A stretch of 64,000 nt of DNA from Cloacibacillus evryensis DSM 19522 (GTDB lineage Bacteria; Synergistota; Synergistia; Synergistales; Synergistaceae). Both the position numbers and the translations under genes were made by a program. The stretch covers positions 1,603,283-1,667,282 of the forward strand of contig NZ_KK073872.1 of assembly GCF_000585335.1 (NCBI RefSeq). Direction: 5' to 3'. Each line of letters opens with the position of its first letter. Positions within the stretch are counted from its first letter, which is position 1. This document shows positions 10,828 to 19,584 of this stretch, in pieces. The notes below the pieces were generated by a model. That model was not told where the DNA came from and searched no databases. It saw only the letters and a program-made list of their open reading frames with translations.

Positions 10828-11282
10828 TTATTCTAAAGGCCAGACAGATTTATCAAAATCTTCTTTCTTTTTTCCGGCGATTATCCATAGAGCCTTTGCT
10901 GTCTTTCGTTGAATGTCGATGTCACCATTATATGCCATCCCGATTATGTCAATAATTCTCAGACAGTGGATATCGTTTATCCCTATATTCAACCTGGAAC
11001 TAATTATTGGCTGTAAGTTTCTCTCGTCGGTAGCAAATATCGTAATGCCGGTTGCTTTTGCATACGCCAGGGAACAACTTTAACCTTGCCGTTTTCAACC
11101 AACCACAGTAACTGTTCCACGGCGCAATGCGGCATCTTGACCTCGTCATAGGCACACGCGTGTATGCAAATATCCTTGGCCAGAAGCGGCAGTACTTCCC
11201 GTAGAAACGGGTATTTTTCACTGTTGCCCAGCTTAATGCATAGATCTGCGTCAATGATGATCCTATCCAATGGCTCACTCAT
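10828..11282 (-). pseudogene. Frameshifted PIN-like protein, third gene of an XRE/ImmA module
   Basis: The ATG at 11282 overlaps the stop of the ImmA gene (ATGAGTGA). The frame reads MSEPLDRIIIDADLCIKLG and on to GKVKVVP, then near 11068-11078 it must shift by one base to continue LAYAKATGITIFATDERN to a stop at 10828. Both halves read as one protein in two frames, and the total is 455 nt, exactly one base short of 152 codons, so a single-base deletion explains it. The N-terminal DAD motif and the later ATDERN resemble the acidic residues of PIN-type nucleases, but I am only moderately sure of that family. Unless the base is a sequencing error the gene is inactive. Confidence 0.7.
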
Positions 11283-12111
11283 CCATAATGCTGTCCAGTT
11301 CTTCGTCAGAAGGGAACTTATGAACAGGCGGCTCCTTAACCCCGACATCCTCCGGTTTCAAGCTGCTGACGCTGAGCAGATATTCAAGTTTCTCATAAGT
11401 TATGAGTTCAGCCTCATAGGCACTGACAGCCAATTCAACCATATTATCCATAGCAATGCGTCCATCTGTTTCCGGTATCGGCACAGAGTAACGTTTCCTG
11501 TACTTTGCTATATTTTCATCACTTTCAGCAAGAAAACGTTCTTTATTTTTTTGGTCTATCACGTCTATTTCCTGCAAGCGTTTTACCATTGTACGGTAGG
11601 GGACGATGAACAGTGATGCTAGAATTAAAATATCTTTAATCGTTATCTTGTTCGGAGAGATGCCATAAAGCTCTATTTCCTGCCGCAGTAACGCCGCATC
11701 GACAAGAAATTCGGCCGCAAACCGGTTTGCTTTCAGCTCATTGCGCCCTTCGTGTGATTCATCCAAAAGCGTGGCCGGGACGATATCCGCTTTGTCGCCA
11801 TACCAGATGTGGTACAACTCATGCGCGGCGGCAAACACCTGGCAGTCGACAGGTATAGAAGTATTTATAGCCACAAATGGCTTATCGCCAACCTCTTCTC
11901 CTTTAGAGCCGATCATACGAGTGAATCCCCAAGGCGCGTCTCTGCCTAACGGATAATAAATGATCCTGGCGCACAGGCCTAGCATAGAGAAAACCTGTAT
12001 GCCTATGATATCATACGTTTTTTTGTATTCGCCAAGTTTTGACCTAGCATTTTTTTGAAGTTCCGCTATTTCAAAACCAGTCAGTTTTCCGGCTTTGTTC
12101 TCTTTAACCAT
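11275..12111 (-). CDS. ImmA/IrrE family metallo-endopeptidase
   Basis: This 278-residue protein carries the zinc protease motif HELYH at about 97-101 and the downstream NELKANRFAAEFL helix with the third metal ligand, both hallmarks of ImmA/IrrE (COG2856). Members cleave a partner XRE-type repressor in phage, conjugative-element or stress-response modules. The ATG at 12111 is used because GGAGG lies 9 nt upstream inside the XRE gene; it overlaps that gene by 8 bp. The C-terminal 120 residues are helical and probably bind the partner. Target and trigger cannot be read from sequence. Confidence 0.88.
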   Translation of the reverse strand: MVKENKAGKLTGFEIAELQKNARSKLGEYKKTYDIIGIQVFSMLGLCARIIYYPLGRDAPWGFTRMIGSKGEEVGDKPFVAINTSIPVDCQVFAAAHELYHIWYGDKADIVPATLLDESHEGRNELKANRFAAEFLVDAALLRQEIELYGISPNKITIKDILILASLFIVPYRTMVKRLQEIDVIDQKNKERFLAESDENIAKYRKRYSVPIPETDGRIAMDNMVELAVSAYEAELITYEKLEYLLSVSSLKPEDVGVKEPPVHKFPSDEELDSIMDE

Positions 12112-12448
12112 TAACAAGTTCCTCCAGCAAATGAATTTCGTCTATCGCGGAACGAATAAGATCAACCTTTTCTCTGGTCTTGCTGTCATGTATATTTCCC
12201 ATGAAGCTAAGACTCTCCGGCAAAATCGTTTCCTTCCTGACGGCGAGAAGCGCGTCTGTCGTGGTGCCAAGCACGGAAGCGATTTGTGCCAATTCATTTA
12301 CGTTGATCGCCTTATACCCTTTGATAATCTTATTCATCACCTGCTTGGATATAGAAAGAGCGTCAGCCAGCTCCTGCTGTTTGATTCCCTTCAAGCTTAG
12401 CTGTTCCTGGATATTGGCGCCGACCTGAGCATAGTCCATCGCATACAT
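12104..12448 (-). CDS. XRE-family helix-turn-helix repressor
   Basis: The 114-residue product has a Cro/CI-type HTH over about residues 8-65 (QQELADALSISKQVMNKII) and a short C-terminal tail. An excellent ribosome-binding site (GGGAGGTGA) precedes the ATG at 12448. It is the first gene of a three-gene operon with the ImmA-type protease and the PIN-like gene; in such modules the protease inactivates the repressor. A candidate operator overlaps its own promoter, which would give autoregulation. Confidence 0.88.
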   Translation of the reverse strand: MYAMDYAQVGANIQEQLSLKGIKQQELADALSISKQVMNKIIKGYKAINVNELAQIASVLGTTTDALLAVRKETILPESLSFMGNIHDSKTREKVDLIRSAIDEIHLLEELVNG

Positions 12449-12477
12449 AAAATCACCTCCCTGTTTTTCATATTTGT

Positions 12478-12519
12478 ATTATATAGTATGAAATTACAAT
12501 GGGTCAATGTTTTGTTGAC
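12478..12519 (-). promoter_or_regulatory. Promoter and candidate operator of the XRE/ImmA operon
   Basis: On the minus strand TTGACC (12502-12507) and TATAAT (12478-12483) are 18 bp apart. The -35 box is part of the perfect inverted repeat GTCAA-N7-TTGAC at 12503-12519, a likely repressor site. Confidence 0.65.
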
Positions 12520-12662
12520 GATATTGAAGACAAAAACTACGTATTCGTGGACTTTAATATTTTAGCCTTGGGTTACTTGTTCTAGTATATAACATATGGA
12601 ATATGGACTGTCACTTTGGTATTCCCAACCAACCCTTAACTTTTTAATTGGTATTTACAACT

Positions 12663-12815
12663 ATTGTCTGCCGAGCAAGCTGCCCAGCCGCGCTTTGAAC
12701 GGATTGCAATTCAAATTTCGAGCTCGGCGTCAAGCTGTCGTTCGGTAAGCGTACTCAAATCGACGGGACGGCTCGGCGGCAGTTTCATATCAAACGGAAG
12801 GCCGCGATGCAGTGC
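12663..12815 (-). pseudogene. Remnant of a RelB/DinJ-type antitoxin
   Basis: Directly past the recN stop, the minus strand reads LHRGLPFDMKLPPSRPVD and then LSTLTERQLDAELE before a stop at 12711-12713. That is the C-terminal part of RelB/DinJ-type antitoxins, which end a ribbon-helix-helix domain with RGLPF. After the stop, further antitoxin-like pieces occur in shifted frames down to about 12663. The N-terminal DNA-binding half and any toxin gene are missing. I recognise the family from memory only, so the call is moderate. Confidence 0.5.
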
Positions 12816-12823
12816 CGGACAGG

Positions 12824-14476
12824 CTATTCCCCGCCGCTGTTTTCCAGCAGCGCTTTGGCGTGTTCGAGGGCCTCGTAGGAGCTTTCGTCGCCGGAGAGCA
12901 TCCTCGCGATCTCGCGTTCGCGGGCTTCGCCGGAGACTTCCGTTATTTCGGTATTTTCTCCCTCTCTTTTGACGACGAAGTGCTGGTCGGCCATCGCCGC
13001 GATCGTCGCCTGGTGGGTGATGAGCACGGTGCGGCAGCGTTTGGCAAGCTGGCGCAGTTTGCAGCCGGCCAGAAGCGCTGTTTTGCCGCCGAGCCCCGCC
13101 TCCACTTCGTCGAAAACTAGTGTCCCGGGCAGTTTGTCGTCGCCTACAGAGAGCTGTAATGCGATAAGGATGCGCGACAGCTCGCCGCCGGAGGCGTTTT
13201 TGCCTACGGGCAGCGGTTTCTGGTCGGGCAGCGCGAGGGTGAAGATGGCGTTTTCCGCGCCTGTCGAGCGCACGCGGTCCAGCGGTTCGATCTCGATGTT
13301 GAATGCCGCGTATTCCATGCCGAGCCCGTTAAGGTGCCCGTTGACTTTCGCGGCGAGTTCTTTGGCCGACTCTTTTCTGAGCGCGCGCACTTCGATGGCG
13401 AGGCGCGAGGTCTCGCGGCGCAGGGCCTGTGCTCTTTTTTCGAGCTCTTCGAGTTTTTTATGGCTATCGCTTAGCCATTCGAGCTCTTGCCCGGCTTCCT
13501 TCGCGTACGCGATCAGCGCCGCGGCGCTCTGTATGTTGAGGGTGCGCTTCATCTTGCGGAGCATGCCGAGTTTTTTCTCAATGCGATCTTTCGCCTCTTC
13601 CGTCTCTTCCGCGGAGATCCCGCCGCGGCAGGCTTCGGCGATGAGGTTCGAGAGCTCCTGCGCGCCGCTGAGGGTCTTTTCTATGGCGTTGTGCCAGCGT
13701 TTGTCCTCTCCCGCGGCGTAGCCGGAGAGGTTTTTGGCGATTTTTTCAAACTGATCCAGCAGGCCGCCCTCGGCGTTGTTCATTTTTTCCGCGATGAGGC
13801 GCAGCGAGCGTTGAGAAGCCTCGTTTCTTTCTATTTCGCGCAGCTCTTTTTCCCATTCGGCCTCGCTTTCCTCAGTCAGCTCAAGCGTCTTTATCTGCCT
13901 GATGACGGAGGGAGCATCGTCAAAGCGGCTCTCGCTCTCTTTGCGTCTTTTTTTGAGGGCGAATATCTCTTTTTCCGTCGAGAGCGCCGAGGTGAAGGCG
14001 CTTTCAAGCTCCGCGAGCGCCCTTTTCAGCTCTTCGCCGCCGCAGGAGTCGACGAGTTCCAACTGTTTCAGCGGGTCCAGCAGGCCAAGCTGGGCAAACT
14101 GGCTCTGGATGACGATGTTCGTCTCCATCGCGTGGGCCAGTATCGTAAGGGGCACGGTCTGTTCCTGCAGGGTGGCCTTTCCTTTGCCGCTTCTCGCGAA
14201 TGTGCGCCGCGCGATAAGCATTTTTTCCTGCGGCTGGCATTTCTCCGATATTCCCGGTATCGGTTCGGAGGTCATGACCGCCCGTACCTCGCAGCTCTCT
14301 TCAAGCGTGTGGATATGGTTCAGCTGCGCGCGGCGGCCGGCGATGAATTCCAGCGCGCGGACGAGGCTGCTTTTGCCGGCTCCGCTTTCGCCGGTGATGA
14401 CGATGAAGTCGCCCCCGAAGTTGAGGGAGGCCTCCCTGATGCCGCCTATTCCGTGGATCTCAAGCTCTTCTATCAA
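12824..14476 (-). CDS. recN: DNA repair protein RecN
   Basis: The 550-residue SMC-like ATPase has a Walker A at about 28-37 (TGESGAGKSS), long heptad-rich coiled coils in the middle (about 150-370), the ABC signature NASGGELSR and Walker B VFDEVEAGLGG near the C-terminus. RecN acts early in recombinational repair of double-strand breaks. I set the start at TTG 14476, 2 nt after the nadK stop, because GGAGGCGACTG precedes it and the length then equals the family norm; the longer open frame has no homology. It is the last gene of the nadK-tlyA-dxs-ispA-xseB run, an order common in Firmicutes and relatives. Confidence 0.93.
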   Translation of the reverse strand: MIEELEIHGIGGIREASLNFGGDFIVITGESGAGKSSLVRALEFIAGRRAQLNHIHTLEESCEVRAVMTSEPIPGISEKCQPQEKMLIARRTFARSGKGKATLQEQTVPLTILAHAMETNIVIQSQFAQLGLLDPLKQLELVDSCGGEELKRALAELESAFTSALSTEKEIFALKKRRKESESRFDDAPSVIRQIKTLELTEESEAEWEKELREIERNEASQRSLRLIAEKMNNAEGGLLDQFEKIAKNLSGYAAGEDKRWHNAIEKTLSGAQELSNLIAEACRGGISAEETEEAKDRIEKKLGMLRKMKRTLNIQSAAALIAYAKEAGQELEWLSDSHKKLEELEKRAQALRRETSRLAIEVRALRKESAKELAAKVNGHLNGLGMEYAAFNIEIEPLDRVRSTGAENAIFTLALPDQKPLPVGKNASGGELSRILIALQLSVGDDKLPGTLVFDEVEAGLGGKTALLAGCKLRQLAKRCRTVLITHQATIAAMADQHFVVKREGENTEITEVSGEAREREIARMLSGDESSYEALEHAKALLENSGGE

Positions 14477-14478
14477 GT

Positions 14479-15366
14479 TCAGTCGCCTCCGTCTCTGATA
14501 CCGTTGAACCCCCAGCGCAGCTTTTCCCTCAGCAGGTCGTAGTAGCTGCGCCCGATGAGCTGGATGGTCTGGACGTATATTTCGTTGTCGAGCATCACGT
14601 GCAGTTCGTCGCCTGGCAGCAGCTCGTAGCCGAGCTGTCCGTCCTGCGTGAGCATGAGGCTGCGCGCGTCTCCTTTGGGGATGACGATGATGTTGTCGGT
14701 GTCGCTGAGGATCACCGGCCTCGCGTAGAGGGTGTGGGCGCATATCGGCGCCATTATCATGCAGGGGACGTGCGGCGGCACGATCGGGCCGCCGGCGGAG
14801 AGCGCGTAGGCCGTGGAGCCGGTCGGCGTTGAGAGTATGAGGCCGTCGGCGAGGAAGAGCGAGAGTATCTCTTTGCCGACCTTGACTTCAAGGTCGATGA
14901 CGCGCGCGAGGCTGCCCTTGGAGATGACGAGGTCGTTGAGGGCGTGGAGCTCATGCACGAGCCGTCCTCCGCGCCATACCTGCCCTTTGAGGAGGCGGCG
15001 GCACTGGAGGGTGTAGTGCCCGTCGAGGATCGACTTGATGTCTTCTTCCGCCGAGCCGGGATTTCCGATCGCGAGGAAGCCGAGGCGTCCGAGGTTTATT
15101 CCGTAGAGGGGGACGTCGGAACCGAAGATGTAGCGCGCTGCGCGCAGGAAGGTGCCGTCTCCGCCGAGGATGACGGCGAAGGAGACCTCTTTGCGCCACG
15201 TCTCGTCCGTAACTTCGGGAAGGGCGATCGCGGAGGCCTCGTGCGGCGGCAGCAGAAAATGCACGCCATTTTCTTTGCCCCAGCGCCAGAGCCGCCAGGC
15301 CATTTCTATCGCTTCGGGCTTCTGCGTGTTGAATAGCAAACCGACTTTTTTATCGTTTTTTTCCAT
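14479..15366 (-). CDS. nadK: NAD kinase
   Basis: This is a 295-residue ATP/polyphosphate-NAD kinase that makes NADP. It shows the GGDGTFLRAAR motif at about 68-78, NDLVISKG, and the NAD-binding loop STPTGSTAYALSAGGP. I use the ATG at 15366, which sits 6 nt from AGAGGTG, over a GTG three codons earlier. It lies between tlyA and recN with 2-12 nt gaps, so it is cotranscribed. Confidence 0.93.
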   Translation of the reverse strand: MEKNDKKVGLLFNTQKPEAIEMAWRLWRWGKENGVHFLLPPHEASAIALPEVTDETWRKEVSFAVILGGDGTFLRAARYIFGSDVPLYGINLGRLGFLAIGNPGSAEEDIKSILDGHYTLQCRRLLKGQVWRGGRLVHELHALNDLVISKGSLARVIDLEVKVGKEILSLFLADGLILSTPTGSTAYALSAGGPIVPPHVPCMIMAPICAHTLYARPVILSDTDNIIVIPKGDARSLMLTQDGQLGYELLPGDELHVMLDNEIYVQTIQLIGRSYYDLLREKLRWGFNGIRDGGD

Positions 15367-15377
15367 ATATGACACCT

Positions 15378-16202
15378 CTATCTGGGGTGGGCGCAGGTAT
15401 TTTTGTGCGCCTCCTCCACGATTTTATCAAGATCCGGCCTATTGGCGGCATTTTCCATGCCTTTGTGCCGCAAAAGGAAGAGGAACTCGATGTTTCCCTC
15501 CGGGCCGCGTATCGGCGAGTAGTCGGCCGCTTCCAGCGACAGGCCGGTATCCTTTTCGATGAAGTCCGCCACTTCGCCGAGTATTTCGCGGTGCAGCGCG
15601 GGATCGGTGATGACGCCCTTCCCCACCCTCTCGCGCCCAGCCTCGAACTGCGGCTTGACGAGGACCGCCATCAGGCCGTCCTCCTTGAGCAGCTCCTCCA
15701 TTTTGGGGAGCAGCAGCGTGATCGAGATGAAGGAGGCGTCGGAGACGACGATGTCGGCCTTTTCTCCGTCTATCATCTCCAGCGTGAGGTTTCTCGCGTT
15801 TGTTCGTTCGAGCACGGCGACGCGGGGATCGCCGCGCAGCTTCCAGGCGAGCTGTCCGTATCCGACGTCTACCGCGTAGACTTTTGCCGCGCCGTTCGCT
15901 AACAGCACTTCCGTAAAACCGCCGGTCGAGGCTCCGATGTCTACGCAGCGCCTGCCGTCCGCCTTTATGGCGAAGCTTTCGATAGCTTTGAGCAGTTTGT
16001 AGGCGCCCCGGCTCACCCACTCCCTTTCGGGAGCGTCTATTTTTACGCTCGCGTCCTGCGGTACCATGGAGGCCGCTTTGGTGATCGTGACTCCGCCCAC
16101 CGTCACGCGTCCCTCTTCGATATAGTTCTGCGCCGCCGTGCGGGAGGCGGCCAACTTTCTGTCCGTTATAAATTTATCAAGCCGTATAAGTTTCTGTTTC
16201 AT
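15378..16202 (-). CDS. tlyA: TlyA family rRNA (cytidine-2'-O)-methyltransferase / hemolysin-like
   Basis: The 274-residue protein joins an N-terminal S4 RNA-binding domain (RLDKFITDRKLAASRT to about residue 60) to an FtsJ-type Rossmann methyltransferase with the SAM-binding CVDIGASTGGFTEVLL and the VVSDASFIS and VKPQFEAGRE motifs. Members methylate 16S and 23S rRNA. The ATG at 16202 overlaps the dxs stop (ATGA); 18 further codons upstream are open but are out of family. It often sits between dxs/ispA and nadK/recN, as here. Confidence 0.92.
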   Translation of the reverse strand: MKQKLIRLDKFITDRKLAASRTAAQNYIEEGRVTVGGVTITKAASMVPQDASVKIDAPEREWVSRGAYKLLKAIESFAIKADGRRCVDIGASTGGFTEVLLANGAAKVYAVDVGYGQLAWKLRGDPRVAVLERTNARNLTLEMIDGEKADIVVSDASFISITLLLPKMEELLKEDGLMAVLVKPQFEAGRERVGKGVITDPALHREILGEVADFIEKDTGLSLEAADYSPIRGPEGNIEFLFLLRHKGMENAANRPDLDKIVEEAHKNTCAHPR

Positions 16203-18067
16203 TGCGAGACGCAGAGCCGCAGGATGTTTTCGACGGAGAGGCCGCACTCTTCCCACTGTTCGGCCCTGGCGGCGTGCGAGATGAAGTGATCCGGGACTCC
16301 GGCCGAGGCGATCTTCACTCCGTACCCTTTCTCGTTGATGTATGATGAGATGGCCTCTCCGACGCCGCCGGCGAGGGTGTTTTCCTCCGCGGTGACGACG
16401 ACGGCGTGCGTTGTCAGGAGCTTGTCGAGCCCTTCGCGGTCAAGGGGCTTTATGAAGCGCAGGTCCGCCACCGTGGGTCGCCTGCCGGTCATTTTTTCTA
16501 TCTCGTCGGCGCTCTTCATCATCAGTTCCACGGTGCTGCCGACGCCGATAAGGCAGATCTCCGCTCCCTGGCTGATCACTTCGAGCTTTCCCCACGGGGC
16601 CGGAACACGCTCTGCCCCGGCGGCGGGGATGGATTTGGCGGACTTGCCGCGCGGATATCGTACCGCCATGGGGATCGCGAGCTTTTTCCATTCGCGGACG
16701 AAGAATTCAAGGTCGGCGGCGTCGCGCGGCGCGGCGATCGTCATCTCCGGTATGGAGCGGAGCCAGGCGACGTCAAGTATCCCGTGATGCGTTTCTCCGT
16801 CTTCACCGACCAGTCCGGCGCGGTCGATGCCCAGCAGTACGGGCAGTTTGGGTAAGCATATATCATGCATTACCTGGTCGGCCGCGCGCTGCAGGAAGGT
16901 CGAATAGATGCATACGACAGGGCGCATCCCGGCCGCCGCGAGTCCGGCGGCGTAGATGAGCATGTGTTCTTCGGCGATGCCGGTGTCAAAAAATCGCTGC
17001 GGGTGCGCCTTGGCAAAGTTTTCAAGTTTGGTGCCGTCTTTCATCGCCGCGGTGCAGACGGCCAGCCTCGGGTCTTCGCGGGCCATGTCGCAGAGCACCC
17101 TCGCCATCTCCCCGCTCCAGCTCGCAGCCGTGCCGGCGGTCGCCTGTGTGGCGGCGTCTATCTTTGTTTTGGGGCCTATTCCATGGAAGAATGACGGGAA
17201 CGCCTCGGCCTGCGGGCAGCCTTTCCCCTTTTGGGTCATAACGTGGATCAGCAGGGATTCGTCGTAATGGCGCGCGAGCCGGAAGACCTCCTCCATCTCG
17301 GCTATGTTGTGGCCGTTGAATGGGCCCCAGTAGCTTATGTTGAGCTCTTCAAAGACGTTGGTCGGCAGGAGCAGCGATTTGAGCTTCATCTTTATTTTGG
17401 AGAGCGAAGAGTTGATGTTTTCTCCGTTCTTCATGTTTGTGCACTGGGTCTTTATATAGTCCTTGAGTTTTTTGTAGGTCGGATTGACGGCCAGCTTCGC
17501 CAGGTGCGAGGCCATGCCGCCGACGCGCGGGTTTATCGACATTTTATTGTCGTTGAGGATGATGATGACTTTGGACTTGATGCTCGCGAGGGAGTTCAGC
17601 GCCTCGAATGAGACCCCGTTGAGCAGCGCGCCGTCCCCGATGACCGCGACGACCTCGTGTCCCTCGCCCATGAGGTCGCGGGCTTTCGCGTAGCCCATCG
17701 CCGCCGATATCGAGGTGCTGCTGTGGCCGGTGGTGAAAAAGTCGTAGGGGCTCTCGTCCATGCGCGGGAATCCCGCGAGCCCGCCCTTGCGGCGCAGCGT
17801 CGCGAAACGGTCCAGGCGCTTGGTGAGCAGTTTGTAGGCGTAGCTCTGGTGTCCGACGTCGAAGATTATCTTGTCCGCGTCGGGATTGAATACGCGCAGC
17901 AGCGCCACCGTCAGTTCGACGGTGCCGAGCGATGAACTGAGGTGGCCGCCGTTTTCGAGGGTCACGTCGATTATATTTTTTCTGAGCTCCGCGCACAGCT
18001 TTTGCAGTTCGGCTTCGCTAAGCCCGTACAGGCCTCTGAAGTCTCCTACGGATTCTAAAAGGCTCAT
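16199..18067 (-). CDS. dxs: 1-deoxy-D-xylulose-5-phosphate synthase
   Basis: The 622-residue thiamine diphosphate enzyme makes DXP from pyruvate and glyceraldehyde 3-phosphate, the first step of the MEP isoprenoid route. Visible are the N-terminal DVGHQSYAYK, the ThDP-binding GDGALLNG...NDNKMSI region, the transketolase-like central domain with GIAEEHM and DRAGLVGEDGETHHG, and the C-terminal domain. Length matches the family. AAGGTGG precedes the ATG at 18067. Downstream of ispA and upstream of tlyA in one transcription unit. Confidence 0.96.
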   Translation of the reverse strand: MSLLESVGDFRGLYGLSEAELQKLCAELRKNIIDVTLENGGHLSSSLGTVELTVALLRVFNPDADKIIFDVGHQSYAYKLLTKRLDRFATLRRKGGLAGFPRMDESPYDFFTTGHSSTSISAAMGYAKARDLMGEGHEVVAVIGDGALLNGVSFEALNSLASIKSKVIIILNDNKMSINPRVGGMASHLAKLAVNPTYKKLKDYIKTQCTNMKNGENINSSLSKIKMKLKSLLLPTNVFEELNISYWGPFNGHNIAEMEEVFRLARHYDESLLIHVMTQKGKGCPQAEAFPSFFHGIGPKTKIDAATQATAGTAASWSGEMARVLCDMAREDPRLAVCTAAMKDGTKLENFAKAHPQRFFDTGIAEEHMLIYAAGLAAAGMRPVVCIYSTFLQRAADQVMHDICLPKLPVLLGIDRAGLVGEDGETHHGILDVAWLRSIPEMTIAAPRDAADLEFFVREWKKLAIPMAVRYPRGKSAKSIPAAGAERVPAPWGKLEVISQGAEICLIGVGSTVELMMKSADEIEKMTGRRPTVADLRFIKPLDREGLDKLLTTHAVVVTAEENTLAGGVGEAISSYINEKGYGVKIASAGVPDHFISHAARAEQWEECGLSVENILRLCVSQ

Positions 18068-18151
18068 TTCGATTCCACCTTGACGTAAGTTATTTTTATC
18101 CCCCGGTGGATGCCGGAGCCGTCATGCGCCTTGATAGTTCTCAATGCGCCG

Positions 18152-19057
18152 TCAGCAGGTACGATGAACCAGGTAATCAGGCAGGAGCATGAGGAAGTCG
18201 TCCTCCTCAAGCAGCCCCGCGAGCGCCTCTTTGGCCGCCGCCGATTCTTTTTCCGCCATCTCTCCGGCGGCTTTCACGCCGTAAACGGTGACATGGGTCA
18301 GCTTGCCCTGTTCTTCATCCTTGCCGGGGGTCTTGCCCAGCTCTTCAGCCGTGCTCGTCACGTCTAGTATATCATCGACTATCTGAAATGCGGAACCGAG
18401 ATGGCGCGCGTAATCGCCGTATCTTTCCAGGACCGCCTCGTCCGCGCAGCCGAGCGACGCCCCGGTGAGCACGGCCGCCTCGATGAGAGCGCCGGTTTTG
18501 AGCGCCGCGACGCGGCGCACGTAATGCGGATCGCCCTCCGTCCCCTCGGCGAACATGTCCAGCACTTGCCCGCCGCAGACCCCGGCAGGGCCGATGGCTC
18601 CGGCGAATATCCGCATCGCGCGGAGGACGTTCTGCGCGGGGATGTTTTTGAGCTGCGCCATGGGGAATTCGAGCGACTGCGCGAGCAGCGCGTCCCCCGC
18701 CAGCACTGCCAGCGTCTCTCCGAAGAGCGCGTGGTTCGATGGCTTTCCGCGGCGCATGTCGTCGTCGTCCATGCAGGGGAGGTCGTCGTGTATCAGCGTC
18801 GCCGTGTGGAGCATCTCGATGCCGAGGGCCATCGGCAGGGCATTTTCCGCCGCCACGCCGCATCTTTCCGCCGCCGCGAGGCAGAGTATCGGGCGCAGCC
18901 GTTTGCCGCCGGCGCGGAGGGAGTATTCCATAGATTCAAAGAGTTTCGGCGGCGCCTTCTCAGCCCGCAGCCCGGCGGTGTCGGCGATGTAGCCGTCAAT
19001 GAGCGCGCAGCCCGCCGCGAATTTTTCTTTTACGGCCTTCAGCCGCGCCTCATTCAT
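18152..19057 (-). CDS. ispA: Farnesyl/geranylgeranyl diphosphate synthase (IspA type)
   Basis: The 301-residue trans-prenyltransferase has the first Asp-rich motif DDLPCMDDDD, the GGKRLRP diphosphate-binding loop and the second motif DDILD. It should condense DMAPP/GPP with IPP to farnesyl diphosphate for quinones and undecaprenyl carriers, directly using the product of the neighbouring dxs pathway. The ATG at 19057 overlaps the xseB stop by 8 bp, so the upstream open extension is rejected. Confidence 0.93.
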   Translation of the reverse strand: MNEARLKAVKEKFAAGCALIDGYIADTAGLRAEKAPPKLFESMEYSLRAGGKRLRPILCLAAAERCGVAAENALPMALGIEMLHTATLIHDDLPCMDDDDMRRGKPSNHALFGETLAVLAGDALLAQSLEFPMAQLKNIPAQNVLRAMRIFAGAIGPAGVCGGQVLDMFAEGTEGDPHYVRRVAALKTGALIEAAVLTGASLGCADEAVLERYGDYARHLGSAFQIVDDILDVTSTAEELGKTPGKDEEQGKLTHVTVYGVKAAGEMAEKESAAAKEALAGLLEEDDFLMLLPDYLVHRTC

Positions 19058-19280
19058 CACTTTTTGCCCCCTCCGCCTTAGCGGCGGCCAGCGGCAGTTC
19101 TTCGCCCTCCTGTGAGAGCATGGATATCTTTTGCTGCGCCTCGGCCAGGTAGGCGCGGCATTCGCGCACGAGGGCGATCCCACGCTCATATTCCGTGAGC
19201 GCAAGATCCAGAGAGAGAGAATCACCCTCGAGATCCTTCAATATTTTTTCAAGTTCCGTCATCTTTTCGACGAAATTCAT
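19050..19280 (-). CDS. xseB: Exodeoxyribonuclease VII small subunit
   Basis: The 76-residue protein begins NFVEKMTELEKILKDLE and continues LDLALTEYERGIALVRECR, the helical XseB signature. It pairs with XseA in single-strand-specific exonuclease VII. The ATG at 19280 follows AAAGGAG; ten codons upstream are open but lack a site. No xseA is found beside it, although the two are usually adjacent, so xseA must be elsewhere in the genome. It is the first gene of the unit ending with recN. Confidence 0.9.
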   Translation of the reverse strand: MNFVEKMTELEKILKDLEGDSLSLDLALTEYERGIALVRECRAYLAEAQQKISMLSQEGEELPLAAAKAEGAKSDE

Positions 19281-19318
19281 CTGAAAAACTCCTTTCTGAT
19301 TTTTTTGCATCCTTACAG

Positions 19319-19348
19319 TTGCAACTTTGAGCGATGCTATGATACAAT
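19319..19348 (+). promoter_or_regulatory. Candidate rpmB promoter
   Basis: TTGCAA (19319-19324) and TACAAT (19343-19348) are 18 bp apart and lie about 40 nt before the rpmB start. Confidence 0.5.
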
Positions 19349-19389
19349 GTCTAGGTTGATTGTTTCAAGGTAAACAAGGGGGGAAACAA

Positions 19390-19584
19390 ATGTCAAAATT
19401 CTGTGATTGCTGCGGCCGCGGGCCGGCAACGGGAAATGCCGTAAGCCACTCGAACCGCCATACGAGACGCCGTTGGCTTATCAACATTCAGAGCGTAAAG
19501 GTGAACGTAGGCGGCGGAGAAACTCGTAAACTTCATATCTGCACGAAGTGCCTCCGTTCCGGAAAAGTACAAAGGGCCGTTTAA
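19390..19584 (+). CDS. rpmB: 50S ribosomal protein L28
   Basis: The 64-residue L28 has a zinc-ribbon form: cysteines at 5, 8, 51 and 54 (CDCC and CTKC). The core VSHSNRHTRRRW and the RKLHICTKCLRSGKV end are typical. I start at the ATG at 19390 after a GGGGGGAAAC purine run. It is a single-gene unit with its own promoter and terminator, flanked by minus-strand operons. Confidence 0.95.
   Translation: MSKFCDCCGRGPATGNAVSHSNRHTRRRWLINIQSVKVNVGGGETRKLHICTKCLRSGKVQRAV

Noticed and set aside
10755-10955. 66-codon plus-strand frame
   Set aside because: It overlaps the C-terminal half of the frameshifted PIN-like gene, which reads as a sensible protein on the other strand.
12104-12117. TTG start for the ImmA gene at 12117
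   Set aside because: Only 3 nt separate it from GGAGG; the ATG at 12111 has a proper spacing.
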